A DNA stretch of 56,630 nucleotides, from positions 1-56,630 of the forward strand of contig CAZJYI010000068.1 in the NCBI GenBank assembly GCA_964550025.1, given 5' to 3'. The position numbers and the translations under genes were made by a program. This DNA is from CAZJYI01 sp964550025. Lineage in GTDB: Bacteria > Verrucomicrobiota > Kiritimatiellia > UBA8416 > CAYOBW01. Each line of letters begins with the position of its first letter. Positions within the stretch are counted from its first letter, which is position 1. The notes beneath the pieces were generated by a model. It was not told where the DNA came from and searched no databases. It saw nothing but the letters and a program-made list of their open reading frames with translations. Below are positions 35,085-44,627 of the stretch, piece by piece.

Positions 35085-36899
35085 TCAGTCATTCTTCAGC
35101 ACCGAGACGAAAGCGGATTGCGGAACGGTCACGCTGCCAAACTGCTTCATGCGTTTCTTGCCGGCCTTCTGCCTTTCCAGGACCTTGCGCTTGCGTGTGA
35201 TATCCCCGCCGTAGAGCTTGGCCGTTACGTCCTTGCGGTAGGCACGTATCGTTTCCCTGGCTATGATCTTCCGATTCACCGCGGCCTGCACCGGTACGGC
35301 GAACAGGTGTGGCGGAATAGTGTCTTTCAGCTTCTTGCAGACCTGGCGGCCGCGCTGCGTTGCCTTGGTTCTGTGCACCAGCGACGAAAACGCGTCAATG
35401 ATTTCCCCGTTCAACAAGACATCCAGTCGAACGATATCGCTTGCCACGTAGCCGGCGTATTCGTAGTCCATCGAGGCGTAGCCGCGGCTGACGTTCTTCA
35501 GTGCATCGTGGAAGTCCGTCAGAATCTCGTTCAGCGGCAGCGAGCAGACCAGGATGACCCGCGCCGTGTCGATGGACTCCGTCCGCGTGACTTCCCCACG
35601 GCGCTCCATCACGAGTTTCATGATATCACCGATGTGCTCGTTGTGGCAGATGATCGTCGCCCTGATCACGGGTTCGTCGATATGCTCAATCGTGGTTGTC
35701 TCGGGCAGGTGCACGGGATTGTCGATGTCCTCGACACGGCCGCTTTTCAGATGGACCCGGTAGATGACCGACGGGTGTGTGCTGATGATGTCCATGTCGA
35801 ACTCGCGCCGAAGCCGCTCCTGCACGATTTCCATGTGTAACAGCCCCAGGAAGCCGCAACGGAACCCGAACCCGAGGGCAACCGAGTTCTCGGCATGATA
35901 GGTGAACGAGGAGTCATTCAGGCTCAGCTTGTCCAGGCTCTGGCGCAGCTTCTCGTAGTCGGCCGTGTTCACGGGGTAGACGCCGCTGAAAACCATGGGA
36001 CGCACATCACGGAACCCGGGCAGCGGTTCCGATGCAGCGTGAGGGGTTGTGGTGGCCGTGTCCCCTACCCTGATCTCGGACGGATCCTTGATCGTGCCGA
36101 CAAAATACCCTACCTGGCCGGGGACGAGACGGGCGCATTTCTCAGCGAACGGGCGAAAGCTCCCTACCTCTTTGACCTGCGTCTCGCGCCGTGTTCCCAT
36201 GAGGCGAACGTGGTCGCCCGTTGCCAACGTTCCATCGACCATGCGGACGTGCGCCACGACGCCGCGGAAGGCGTCGTAGGCGGAATCGAAGACCAGCGCG
36301 CGAACCGGGGCCGAGGCGGCGCGTTGCGTGGAGCTTACCGGAGCCGGGACACGGTGCACGATGGCCTTGAGCACCGCCTCAATCCCCTCCCCTGTCTTGG
36401 CGCTGATGAGCAAAGCGTCATCGGTCTCCAGGGCGAGCACCTCTTCGATCTGCGCCTTGACGCCGTCCACGTCGGCGTTGGGCAGGTCGACCTTGTTGAT
36501 GACGGGGATGATGGCGAGGTCGCGTTCCATAGCCATATAGACATTGGCCACAGTCTGGGCTTCAACTCCCTGCGCAGCGTCCACCACCAGCAACGCACCT
36601 TCGCATGCGGCCATGCTGCGAGAAACCTCGTAGGTGAAGTCCACGTGTCCGGGCGTGTCGATCAGATTGAACTCGTAGCTCTCGCCGTCATCGGCATCGA
36701 AGTGCATGGTGGCCGTGCGGGACTTGATCGTGATGCCACGCTCACGCTCGAGATCCATGTCATCCAGCAACTGCTCTCTGAACTCGCGTTCAGTTATGGT
36801 GTCCGTCAGCAGGAGCATGCGATCGGCCAGGGTCGATTTGCCGTGATCGATGTGTGCAATGATACAGAAGTTACGTATGTGAGAAAGCGGGAACGCCAT
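35085..36899 (-). CDS. lepA: Elongation factor 4 (LepA)
   Basis: A 604-residue translational GTPase of standard length. The start HIRNFCIIAHIDHGKSTLAD carries the G1 loop, DTPGHVDF is G3, and NKVDLP is G4. The C-terminal domain typical of LepA (YGGDITRKRKVLERQKAGKK) is present. It acts on the ribosome during translation and initiation. AAGGAG precedes the ATG, 15 bases after the rpe stop, so the two are cotranscribed. Confidence 0.97.
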   Translation of the reverse strand: MAFPLSHIRNFCIIAHIDHGKSTLADRMLLLTDTITEREFREQLLDDMDLERERGITIKSRTATMHFDADDGESYEFNLIDTPGHVDFTYEVSRSMAACEGALLVVDAAQGVEAQTVANVYMAMERDLAIIPVINKVDLPNADVDGVKAQIEEVLALETDDALLISAKTGEGIEAVLKAIVHRVPAPVSSTQRAASAPVRALVFDSAYDAFRGVVAHVRMVDGTLATGDHVRLMGTRRETQVKEVGSFRPFAEKCARLVPGQVGYFVGTIKDPSEIRVGDTATTTPHAASEPLPGFRDVRPMVFSGVYPVNTADYEKLRQSLDKLSLNDSSFTYHAENSVALGFGFRCGFLGLLHMEIVQERLRREFDMDIISTHPSVIYRVHLKSGRVEDIDNPVHLPETTTIEHIDEPVIRATIICHNEHIGDIMKLVMERRGEVTRTESIDTARVILVCSLPLNEILTDFHDALKNVSRGYASMDYEYAGYVASDIVRLDVLLNGEIIDAFSSLVHRTKATQRGRQVCKKLKDTIPPHLFAVPVQAAVNRKIIARETIRAYRKDVTAKLYGGDITRKRKVLERQKAGKKRMKQFGSVTVPQSAFVSVLKND

Positions 36900-36914
36900 T
36901 GCGAGGGAGACTCC

Positions 36915-37589
36915 TTACCCGGTAAAGGCTTCGGCGGCACGCCGGCGCATCGCTTCGACGGCGACCGCCATGTCGTCGGCGCCGTACAGCGATGTTCCGG
37001 CAATGAAGGCGTTGGCCCCATGGGCGGCGCAGGGCACGACTGTTTCCAGATCGATGCCACCGTCGACCAGGATATCAAGCTCCGCCATGTCGCACGCCTT
37101 CGCGCGGGCACGCAGGGCCCGGATCTTGTCGAGAGCCGATGAGATGAACGCCTGTCCGCCGTATCCGGGATGGACGGACATGAAGAGGACTTCGTCGACC
37201 ATTTCCAGTACGGGAAAGACCATTTCAGCCGGCGTCTCCGGGTTCAGCACGATGCCGGGCCGCACGCCAAGCTCCCGGATGCGCGTCAGCGCCTCCGGTA
37301 CGTCGCACTCCGATTCGACATGAATCAGCAGAGAATCCGCGCCGGCGTCGATAAATCGATTCAGATACTGGTCAGGCCGCGTCAGCATAAGATGCACGCT
37401 CAGCGGGATTTTCACGGCTTCGCGCGCCATTTCGACCACGTCGGGGCCGAAGCTGAGGTTCGGCACGAAGTGGCCGTCCATGATGTCGAGGTGCAGCGCA
37501 TCCGCACCGGCGGCCTCGGCCACGCGCGCTCCCGCTTCCAGGTTGCCGAAATCGGCGGCCAGCAATGACGGTAGGATCTGAAACTTCAT
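36915..37589 (-). CDS. rpe: Ribulose-phosphate 3-epimerase
   Basis: A 224-residue TIM-barrel enzyme that interconverts ribulose 5-phosphate and xylulose 5-phosphate. It shows LPSLLAADFGNL, HLDIMDGHFVPNLSFGPDVV (metal His/Asp), HLMLTRP, MSVHPGYGGQAFI, DGGI and the phosphate-binding GTSLYGADD. It is first of a two-gene unit with lepA. The start at 37589 has only a weak ribosome site. Confidence 0.97.
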   Translation of the reverse strand: MKFQILPSLLAADFGNLEAGARVAEAAGADALHLDIMDGHFVPNLSFGPDVVEMAREAVKIPLSVHLMLTRPDQYLNRFIDAGADSLLIHVESECDVPEALTRIRELGVRPGIVLNPETPAEMVFPVLEMVDEVLFMSVHPGYGGQAFISSALDKIRALRARAKACDMAELDILVDGGIDLETVVPCAAHGANAFIAGTSLYGADDMAVAVEAMRRRAAEAFTG

Positions 37590-37790
37590 GGCGCGGGATT
37601 ATGCCAGAACGGGCAGGGCTGTGCAACTGTTTCGGAAGGAGGCAAGTGGCGGCTGGCGTAGGGGGTTCCTGCATGCCGGGCTTGACCCCTGTGCGTGTCC
37701 GGTGTACGGAACGGAAGACGTCAGTTGGAGAAGCGGCGAACGGCACCGCGAGGGTTGGGACGGCAAGCCATTCCGGGAGAGGAGCAGGAC

Positions 37791-40700
37791 ATGACCAGTC
37801 GCAGGAACGACCATAGGAGACGAAGAGCACGTTTGTGCATGTTGGTTCTTTTGCCGCACATCATGGCGATGGTCCCCGCGGCTGCCCCGAATCCGGCTGA
37901 CTACTACACGGAGCCGCAGGTCTACGGCATGCGCCCGAATCCCAACGGCGAGGCCGAACTGGGACCGATAGGGGGCACCGGCATCGAGGCGCGTATCTAC
38001 AAAGGCGTCAGGGTCATGGTCGAGGGGGTTCAGCCGGACACCCCTGCGCATGGGAAGTTCAACAAGGGCGATATCATCCTCGGCGTCAACGGCGCAGAAC
38101 TCGCGGGGAAGAACCCGTTCGTGGTACTGGGCAGTGCGCTGACCGAGGCCGAGGCGACGGACGGCATGCTGACGTTCGATATCAGACCCGGCAAAGACGG
38201 CGAGGTGAAGCAGGTTGACGTCAGGATCCCGGTGCTGGGCGCCTACAGCAAGACGTTCCCGTTGGACTGTGATAAGTCCCGCCGAATCATCCGGCGGGCG
38301 GCTGATTTCTACTCAGGCAAAGAGAGGCTGAAGAAGCACGGTTTCTTAAACGCCCTCGCGTGCCTGTTCCTGCTGTCGACGGGCGATGACGCGTACGTTC
38401 CGCGCGTAAGGGAGTACTTCTCCCGGTTCCTAGCACCTGATGGCGGCGTCAAGGGCATCGGCGATATGACTTGGGACAACGGCTACAACGGCGTTGCGTG
38501 TGCCGAGTACTATCTGCGTACCGGTGATGAAACCGTCCTGCCGATTCTGCAGCACTATTGCGATGATGCCAGGGAGCGTCAGCACTACGGCCTCGGCTGG
38601 GGGCATTGGGGACACGGCATCAACCCCGCTTACGAGGCCGGCGGGGGCATGCAGCATGGCGCCGGCAACCAGGTGCTGCTCACGCTGCTGTTGGGCAAGG
38701 TGTGCGGGGTCAATGTGGATGACAAGACCCTGCTGGGTGCGCTCAAGCACTGGTACCGGTTTGCCGGCCATGGCGCAATCCCTCTTTCCGATCAACGCAA
38801 CTGGCACGTCTTCCGGTCTGCCGGTAGAGACGGGGCCACGGCTGCCGTGATGCATGTTGCCTGCGGCGCCAAGGGGGACGTCTCCATCTACAGGCTGGCC
38901 AAGGAGTATCTCTCCATGTCCGCCCTCACGAGCTGGCCGGCCAGGGCGTACAACTGGGAAGTCTACTGGCACAGTCTGGCCGGTCATTTCGTGCTCGAAT
39001 ACAACCCCGGCATGTACCACGCGACGATGCAACGCTTCCGCTGGCGCTACGACCTGGGGCGGCAGGCCTCCGGGGCTTTCTCCTTTCCGCCGGGGCACCC
39101 CTCGCTGCACGCCACTGACGGAGGCATTTCGCTGGCGTTGGCCTATACGGCGCCACTGAAGACCCTGCACATCACCGGGGCGCCGCCTTCGAAGTATGCC
39201 AGGGACTTCACGCTGCCCGAGCATCTGTGGGGTACGCAGGCAGACCGGGCGTTTCTGTCCGCGAAGCACAACAAGGACTTCCATAAGTACGGCAGAGAAG
39301 AGGAGATCCACACGCCTTTCCGGGAATTGCCTGTCAGGCTCCAGTATCGACCGCAGGACGTGGAGGATCTGCCGCGCAACATGCTGCTCAAGAACGTGCG
39401 TCATGCACGCAGCTCGATTCGCACGGGTGCAGCCAAAGCCCTGTGTATGCGCAGACAGTTTGGCGAGTTGGAAGCGCTCTTGCGGGATCCGGACCCACGC
39501 CTGCGCCGCGCGGCTCTGGATGGCATCAATGACTACCACGCGTGGTTCCTTGAACCCATGGTGGGAAAGCACGCGCTCAAGGCGGAGGAGTACACGCCCG
39601 CCATGATCGAGTCGATCACCGCGATCATGAGTGATCGCGAGGAGGCATGGTTCGTTGTAGACGGGGCACTGAACGCGCTGCACCACGCCCCGATCGACGC
39701 GGTCCGGAAGAACATCCCCAACATCCTCCCGTGGACAACCCACGAGGACTGGTGGCTGCGTGAATCGGCGTTCATGGCATTGATGGCATTGCGGGACAAC
39801 GAGGAACTCTTCATCAAGTACCTGCCGACCATGATCGATGTGATGGTCAGGGAGTATCGCTACAATCCGCGAATCAAGATGATCGAGCAGTTCAGGCAGG
39901 CACTGGCAAAGTGGAAGAACGACAGCCCGGCGGGGAAGCTGATTGTAGCCGGTTTCGAACGCGCCGCCATGGAGAGCGAGATCCTGCCGGATGTGGGCAA
40001 GTACCCGCGCTCTCGCGAGGGAGCGGCCAACGTCCTCGAAGTCGCCCTGGCCTCTATCGAGCTCGCGCCCGAAGCCGCTGCAACCCTGGCGGAAGCACTT
40101 ACCGAAAGCGGCCGACTGGACGTCCTGGATACCGATAGCCTGATGAAGATCGTGCGAGCACCGGACGGGAACCTGCACGACCGCTTTGTCGGATTGTACC
40201 CGGCGCTGGAGACACTTCCCGCGGAGCGCAAGAAGCGCCTGGCCGACATCCTCTTCAAGACTATTCGTCCGAAGTTGATCGGACTTCTCGAAACAGTCGA
40301 CGAGAAGAACCAGGCCAAGCTAATCGACATGGTTCTCGATCTGACCCGCCTGAAGAAACCCGTTGCGGGCTGGCAGGCCGTTGGCTCGCCCAAACCGGAG
40401 CAGCGCATCTGGCGCTATTACTCATTCGCGCCATTGCGGGCGGAGGATGAGGTCCATCCGCGCCTCTGGGAACGCTTCCGCACGGCTGCGTTGCCGAAAG
40501 GCATGGCCGACTGGTACAGCCCCGAATTCGATCACAGCGAGTGGAAGAGCGGGCCTGCTCCAATCGGCAAAGGTGAGTTCAAGGCGCACGGGCATGGGCG
40601 CATGTGGACGGCCACTCCCGACTTCTTCTTCGAGAACAGCTCCGAGTGGGGTAGCGGCGAGTTTCTCCTGATGCGCACGACCTTTAATGTGACCGACCTC

Positions 40701-40982
40701 GACTACGACTACTTCCGCATATCGATACTGTCGGCCAAGGGATACACGATCTACCTGAATGGGCACAAGATCAGGTCCTATCCCTGGTCTGCCCACTACC
40801 CCAGGTATGACAAGATCATGCTGGGGGACGCGGGAAGAAAGCACCTGAAGAAGGGCGCCAACACGTTGGCCGTCTACTGCATCGCCGGGTATGAAAAGGA
40901 CAGGATGACTGACGAGTACCATCCCATCGGGCAGATGGACCTTTGGATTGAAGGTCTGAAGAAGGCTCACCTGGGATTGTGA
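37791..40982 (+). CDS. Large exported DUF6288-like protein with PDZ-like, alpha-helical and jelly-roll regions
   Basis: A 1063-residue protein with a short basic N-terminus and a signal-like hydrophobic stretch (ARLCMLVLLPHIMAMVPAAA). Residues about 70-145 form a PDZ-like fold (KGVRVMVEGVQPDTPAHGKF, KGDIILGVNGAEL). A long helical region follows, with conserved GLGWGHWGHGINPAYEAGGG, then HEAT-like repeats (about 530-850). The last 200 residues resemble a carbohydrate-binding jelly roll (LLMRTTFNVTDLDYDYFRIS). From memory this matches the DUF6288 family of Lentisphaerae and Kiritimatiellae, whose activity is unknown. ATG 37791 has AGGAG upstream. Confidence 0.75.
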   Translation: MTSRRNDHRRRRARLCMLVLLPHIMAMVPAAAPNPADYYTEPQVYGMRPNPNGEAELGPIGGTGIEARIYKGVRVMVEGVQPDTPAHGKFNKGDIILGVNGAELAGKNPFVVLGSALTEAEATDGMLTFDIRPGKDGEVKQVDVRIPVLGAYSKTFPLDCDKSRRIIRRAADFYSGKERLKKHGFLNALACLFLLSTGDDAYVPRVREYFSRFLAPDGGVKGIGDMTWDNGYNGVACAEYYLRTGDETVLPILQHYCDDARERQHYGLGWGHWGHGINPAYEAGGGMQHGAGNQVLLTLLLGKVCGVNVDDKTLLGALKHWYRFAGHGAIPLSDQRNWHVFRSAGRDGATAAVMHVACGAKGDVSIYRLAKEYLSMSALTSWPARAYNWEVYWHSLAGHFVLEYNPGMYHATMQRFRWRYDLGRQASGAFSFPPGHPSLHATDGGISLALAYTAPLKTLHITGAPPSKYARDFTLPEHLWGTQADRAFLSAKHNKDFHKYGREEEIHTPFRELPVRLQYRPQDVEDLPRNMLLKNVRHARSSIRTGAAKALCMRRQFGELEALLRDPDPRLRRAALDGINDYHAWFLEPMVGKHALKAEEYTPAMIESITAIMSDREEAWFVVDGALNALHHAPIDAVRKNIPNILPWTTHEDWWLRESAFMALMALRDNEELFIKYLPTMIDVMVREYRYNPRIKMIEQFRQALAKWKNDSPAGKLIVAGFERAAMESEILPDVGKYPRSREGAANVLEVALASIELAPEAAATLAEALTESGRLDVLDTDSLMKIVRAPDGNLHDRFVGLYPALETLPAERKKRLADILFKTIRPKLIGLLETVDEKNQAKLIDMVLDLTRLKKPVAGWQAVGSPKPEQRIWRYYSFAPLRAEDEVHPRLWERFRTAALPKGMADWYSPEFDHSEWKSGPAPIGKGEFKAHGHGRMWTATPDFFFENSSEWGSGEFLLMRTTFNVTDLDYDYFRISILSAKGYTIYLNGHKIRSYPWSAHYPRYDKIMLGDAGRKHLKKGANTLAVYCIAGYEKDRMTDEYHPIGQMDLWIEGLKKAHLGL

Positions 40983-41053
40983 GGGAACGGCTGCCGGTTG
41001 AATGCAACAGGGTGCCGCAGTGCCGGACCATGCCGCAACGCAAGCCCATTCGT

Positions 41054-44000
41054 CTACGGCGCACGCTCAAGCAGGGTGATCTTCCCGATGTAGAACCAGG
41101 TCGACGCCCGGTTATGGAAGCGAAGAACCCATCGCCGGCCTGCGCTCTGCGGCAATTTCACGATGTGCCGTGACTCGTTGTTCCCCTCGTTGAAGGGGCC
41201 GGCGCTGGCCAGCACGGTCTGACCGTCGTGGTCCAGGACTTCCATCATCATCTGGAAGGTGGCCGCGCCTTCGTACCGTATCGCGTGTACCGGCGTGCGG
41301 CTCTCGATCTCGTAGTACAGCTCCCGGTCCCGGTGCTGGCGTTGCTGGAAATACACGCCCCGACCCTCAAACGGCCCCAGCGGGTCGGCGGTCTGCTGTA
41401 CCGGGAATCTGCCGTGGCGCGTTTTCGCCGGGTAGGGTTTCATGCTGCGTTCGGCCAGGAAACTCACGGTAGGCTTCTCCTGGATCGGCTGCAATACGGG
41501 CGGCGGTGGAGGCGGCTCCACCTTGGCCGGGACGAAGGACAGAAGTCGGCCGTTCGCCAGTGTTACGAAGACGCGGTTGTCGTGGTCGATGGCGAGTCCA
41601 GCCTTTACGGCATCCGCTGGCGTCCGGATGCGGAAGAGGTCGGCACCGTCCTTGATCCGGATCCCCACCAGGAACGGGTTGCCCGGTTCGTCCGCCGTGT
41701 GGCCGGTGGCCAGCAAGGTGTCTTTGGACACCATGAAAGCAGTGAAACGGCGCTTCTGAGAGTCCCGCCACAGCGCCTTGCCGCGGTCAAGCTTGCCACG
41801 CCGGCGCAGAACCACACGCGCGGCCTCACCGCTCTGCGCCTTGTTCCCCGGGCTGGACTGCAGCGTGAGATCCTCGAAAGCGTGCCCTTCGTAGCTGGCG
41901 GCGAAACACAGAACCCCGTCGGCGCAGGCCTGCTGCAGCGATACGAACCTGCCATACTCCGGGTAGTAGGGGTAGAACGCAGTCTGTGAGCCGGCGGCTA
42001 TGACTTCGAGCGGTTCGTTCAGGCAGGCGAGGGATTCGAGGTCGTAGCATGCGGTCTCGTACACACCGCCCCCGCCGAAACGTAGCTCGTTGCCGACGAC
42101 GCTCAGCGGTCCTTGCAGGCTGATGCCGCCATTGACCTTGGGTGCCAGAGCACCGGAGCGGCTGTTGCTGCGCTTGAGCTCGCCCGTGACCGCATCAAGC
42201 GCGACGACATACGTCCCGTCGTAGTTGACTATGCCGGCGACTGCGTAGACCGTATTGTCCTCGACGACTACACCGCCGGCCACAGGCCAGCGCGAGATGA
42301 GGTCCCCGAAAACGTGGATCCGCCGGTCGGCAGGTGCCACGCGGAAGGTCCACAGCGAACGGCCGCTGCGGGCTGCGAAGGCGTAGACCCGCCCGTCTGC
42401 CGAACCGACAAAAACCCGGTCCCCGTAAACGGCCGGGGGATAGTAGACTGGACCCGCCGTGTAACGCTCCCATCGAAGCTTGCCGCTGGCGTCAAAGGCC
42501 CGGACGGCGCCGCTGCGGGCCCCTACAAATACCAGGCCGCCCCCGGTCACCGGTGCGGTGGGCAGGCGTTCGGAGACTTTCACCGACCAATCCGGCTTGA
42601 GCCCCTGCGGGAGGCCCTCGTCGCGGAAGTCAGAGCGATCGTTGTTGCCGCGGTAGCTTGGCCAGTCACCGGGCTTCAGGTCCAGCGCCTCCGGCACCCG
42701 GTTGTCGCCGTGCAGGGCGAGTGCCGTGCCCGCGTCGCTGGCGAAAGTCCTGTCCGCGGGGCCTAACCCGATGTTCCCGTAGAGTGAGAGCTGACAGCCG
42801 CACATCCACGGTCCCCAGTAGAGGTGGCCGTTGGAGATCAGCACTCCGTCCTGACACGGCGGGCGCATGGCAGCGATGTGCTGCTCCTGATTCGAGGCCG
42901 TCAACACCCGGACCGTGCCGCCGCGCGCGCGGAAGAAGATGCTGTCGATGCTGCCGGTGGCGCGGGTGCAGGCGCGGCGCGCGGGCATGGTAGCCAGCAC
43001 TTTACCGGTAGCGTAATCCAGACGGACCCCGCCTTTCGACTTCTGGCCGCCGGCTGCGTAGACCGCATCCGGACGCAGAACCAGCTGGAGATTGCCGTCG
43101 GGGTAGGTCCAGGCCACATCCCCGGTCTCAGCGGACACGGCCACCGTCCGCGATCGTTGCGGCCCGGCGAAGAACAACAGGTCGTCGTTGCATTTCGCGT
43201 AGCAGGTCGTGGCGTACCCCGTGACGTAGTGCTGCGCCCTGCCGCTTGCGCCTATGGCCTCGATCGTCCTGCCGCCCTCCTGTTTCCAGGCGATCGAGCC
43301 CGTGTCCCGGTCGATTGCCATCAGCGTCTTGCCCGGGCTGCAGGCAAAGATCCTACTTCTGTTCATGGTCACGCCGCGCGCGTCGAGGAACTCCTCGCTG
43401 CGCAAGTGCCACCTTGGCTTGCCGCTCTTCAGGTCGATCGCCACCAGCGTGCGGCCGAAGCCGAACGACGTCTTGGGATCGGCATAGTCGTGTCCCTTCC
43501 ACATTCCCCAGGGCCAGTGCCCGAGGCCCCGACGCACTGCTCGTTGGGTGTCGACCCGCACCTCCCGATTGCCGACCAGCGCGTACAACGTGCCCTCGCT
43601 CTCCGCCATCCACTTCCACACGGGACCGTCTGTGAGTTCCTCATCCACGGTGATTTCCCGGAGCAGCTTGCCGGTTCTTGCGTCAAAGACCTTGCACGAT
43701 TCGTGGTCGCCCATGTACAGGGCGTCGTGCGTGGCGATCATGGTGTTGCGATGGATCATGAAGCCCTCGGGCAGCGGCCGCTTCCACAGAATCACGCCGT
43801 TGTAGGCGTTGATGCACAGCAGCGTGTTGAGGTGGGCGTTCTGATTCTGCTTGTGGGCGATATGCCCCATTGCCTTGAACAGGCGTCCGCCGGACGCCAC
43901 CGTCTGCTCGGGCATTGGGCTGAACTTGGGTCGGGCGATGAACTGGGTGCGGAAGTCGCCGCGAGCCAACCGGTCCCGGGACTGTGGATTGTTGTCCGGG

Positions 44001-44485
44001 CCGTGATAGGGGTGCGTCCACTCGTCGACCCCCTCGGGCGTCGGTTTGACGAGCGTCCTGCCACCGACGAAGGCCCTGCCTAAAGGGCGCAGGACACGCA
44101 ACAGTTCTTCCTCGGGGACCTTGGGGGCCACGGCATCCGCCACGAGCACGGCGTCGGCCAGGTTCCTCGCCAACTGAATGACGCCGGGCGAACCGGTATC
44201 GACAAAAAGCCGCTTCCCGAGAACGCCGGCGGACGCCCCGGCCCGGCGCATCGCCGCAACCTGGCCCGGATCGTCGGACTGAAAGTACACGCGCAGCTCG
44301 TTGTCCTCGAGCAGGTCCAGCACGGATTCGGTTTCACCACCGGGGGCATCGATCACCGCTACCACGCCGGCCTTGGCGCCTACGGTGTCGAGTAGCCGGA
44401 GGCTTGACGATTCCGCGCGCAGAAGAGGTGCAAGGGAGATGGCAGCGAGTACAACCGTGAGAATCAGCAATCGTGATCGACTCAT
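41054..44485 (-). CDS. Exported PQQ-type beta-propeller protein with methyltransferase-like N-terminus
   Basis: A 1143-residue protein. A signal peptide (LLILTVVLAAISLAPLL) is followed by about 100 residues that look like a decayed Rossmann methyltransferase (DNELRVYFQSDDP, EEELLRVLRPLGRAFVGG). The phrase DEWTHPYHGPDNNPQSRD opens a long propeller of PQQ-like repeats (NAYNGVILWKRPLP, DARTGKLL, DRDTGSIAWK, SAETGDVAWTYP, DASGKLRWERYTAGP). The C-terminal 130 residues form a beta-rich domain, perhaps binding carbohydrate. Similar proteins are abundant in Planctomycetes. It is convergent with the DUF6288-like gene. ATG 44485 places the signal peptide at the N-terminus. Confidence 0.8.
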   Translation of the reverse strand: MSRSRLLILTVVLAAISLAPLLRAESSSLRLLDTVGAKAGVVAVIDAPGGETESVLDLLEDNELRVYFQSDDPGQVAAMRRAGASAGVLGKRLFVDTGSPGVIQLARNLADAVLVADAVAPKVPEEELLRVLRPLGRAFVGGRTLVKPTPEGVDEWTHPYHGPDNNPQSRDRLARGDFRTQFIARPKFSPMPEQTVASGGRLFKAMGHIAHKQNQNAHLNTLLCINAYNGVILWKRPLPEGFMIHRNTMIATHDALYMGDHESCKVFDARTGKLLREITVDEELTDGPVWKWMAESEGTLYALVGNREVRVDTQRAVRRGLGHWPWGMWKGHDYADPKTSFGFGRTLVAIDLKSGKPRWHLRSEEFLDARGVTMNRSRIFACSPGKTLMAIDRDTGSIAWKQEGGRTIEAIGASGRAQHYVTGYATTCYAKCNDDLLFFAGPQRSRTVAVSAETGDVAWTYPDGNLQLVLRPDAVYAAGGQKSKGGVRLDYATGKVLATMPARRACTRATGSIDSIFFRARGGTVRVLTASNQEQHIAAMRPPCQDGVLISNGHLYWGPWMCGCQLSLYGNIGLGPADRTFASDAGTALALHGDNRVPEALDLKPGDWPSYRGNNDRSDFRDEGLPQGLKPDWSVKVSERLPTAPVTGGGLVFVGARSGAVRAFDASGKLRWERYTAGPVYYPPAVYGDRVFVGSADGRVYAFAARSGRSLWTFRVAPADRRIHVFGDLISRWPVAGGVVVEDNTVYAVAGIVNYDGTYVVALDAVTGELKRSNSRSGALAPKVNGGISLQGPLSVVGNELRFGGGGVYETACYDLESLACLNEPLEVIAAGSQTAFYPYYPEYGRFVSLQQACADGVLCFAASYEGHAFEDLTLQSSPGNKAQSGEAARVVLRRRGKLDRGKALWRDSQKRRFTAFMVSKDTLLATGHTADEPGNPFLVGIRIKDGADLFRIRTPADAVKAGLAIDHDNRVFVTLANGRLLSFVPAKVEPPPPPPVLQPIQEKPTVSFLAERSMKPYPAKTRHGRFPVQQTADPLGPFEGRGVYFQQRQHRDRELYYEIESRTPVHAIRYEGAATFQMMMEVLDHDGQTVLASAGPFNEGNNESRHIVKLPQSAGRRWVLRFHNRASTWFYIGKITLLERAP

Positions 44486-44627
44486 GTCGACAACTAATCG
44501 CACTCTCCCCACCGACCGTCAAGGACGATTTTCCCAACGGTCCGCGCCTGCATGCGCCACTTGCGCTTCAGACTGAGTATGAAGTACTGTACCAAAGTCA
44601 GGGTATCCGTGGATGGGAGGTGTTGAG

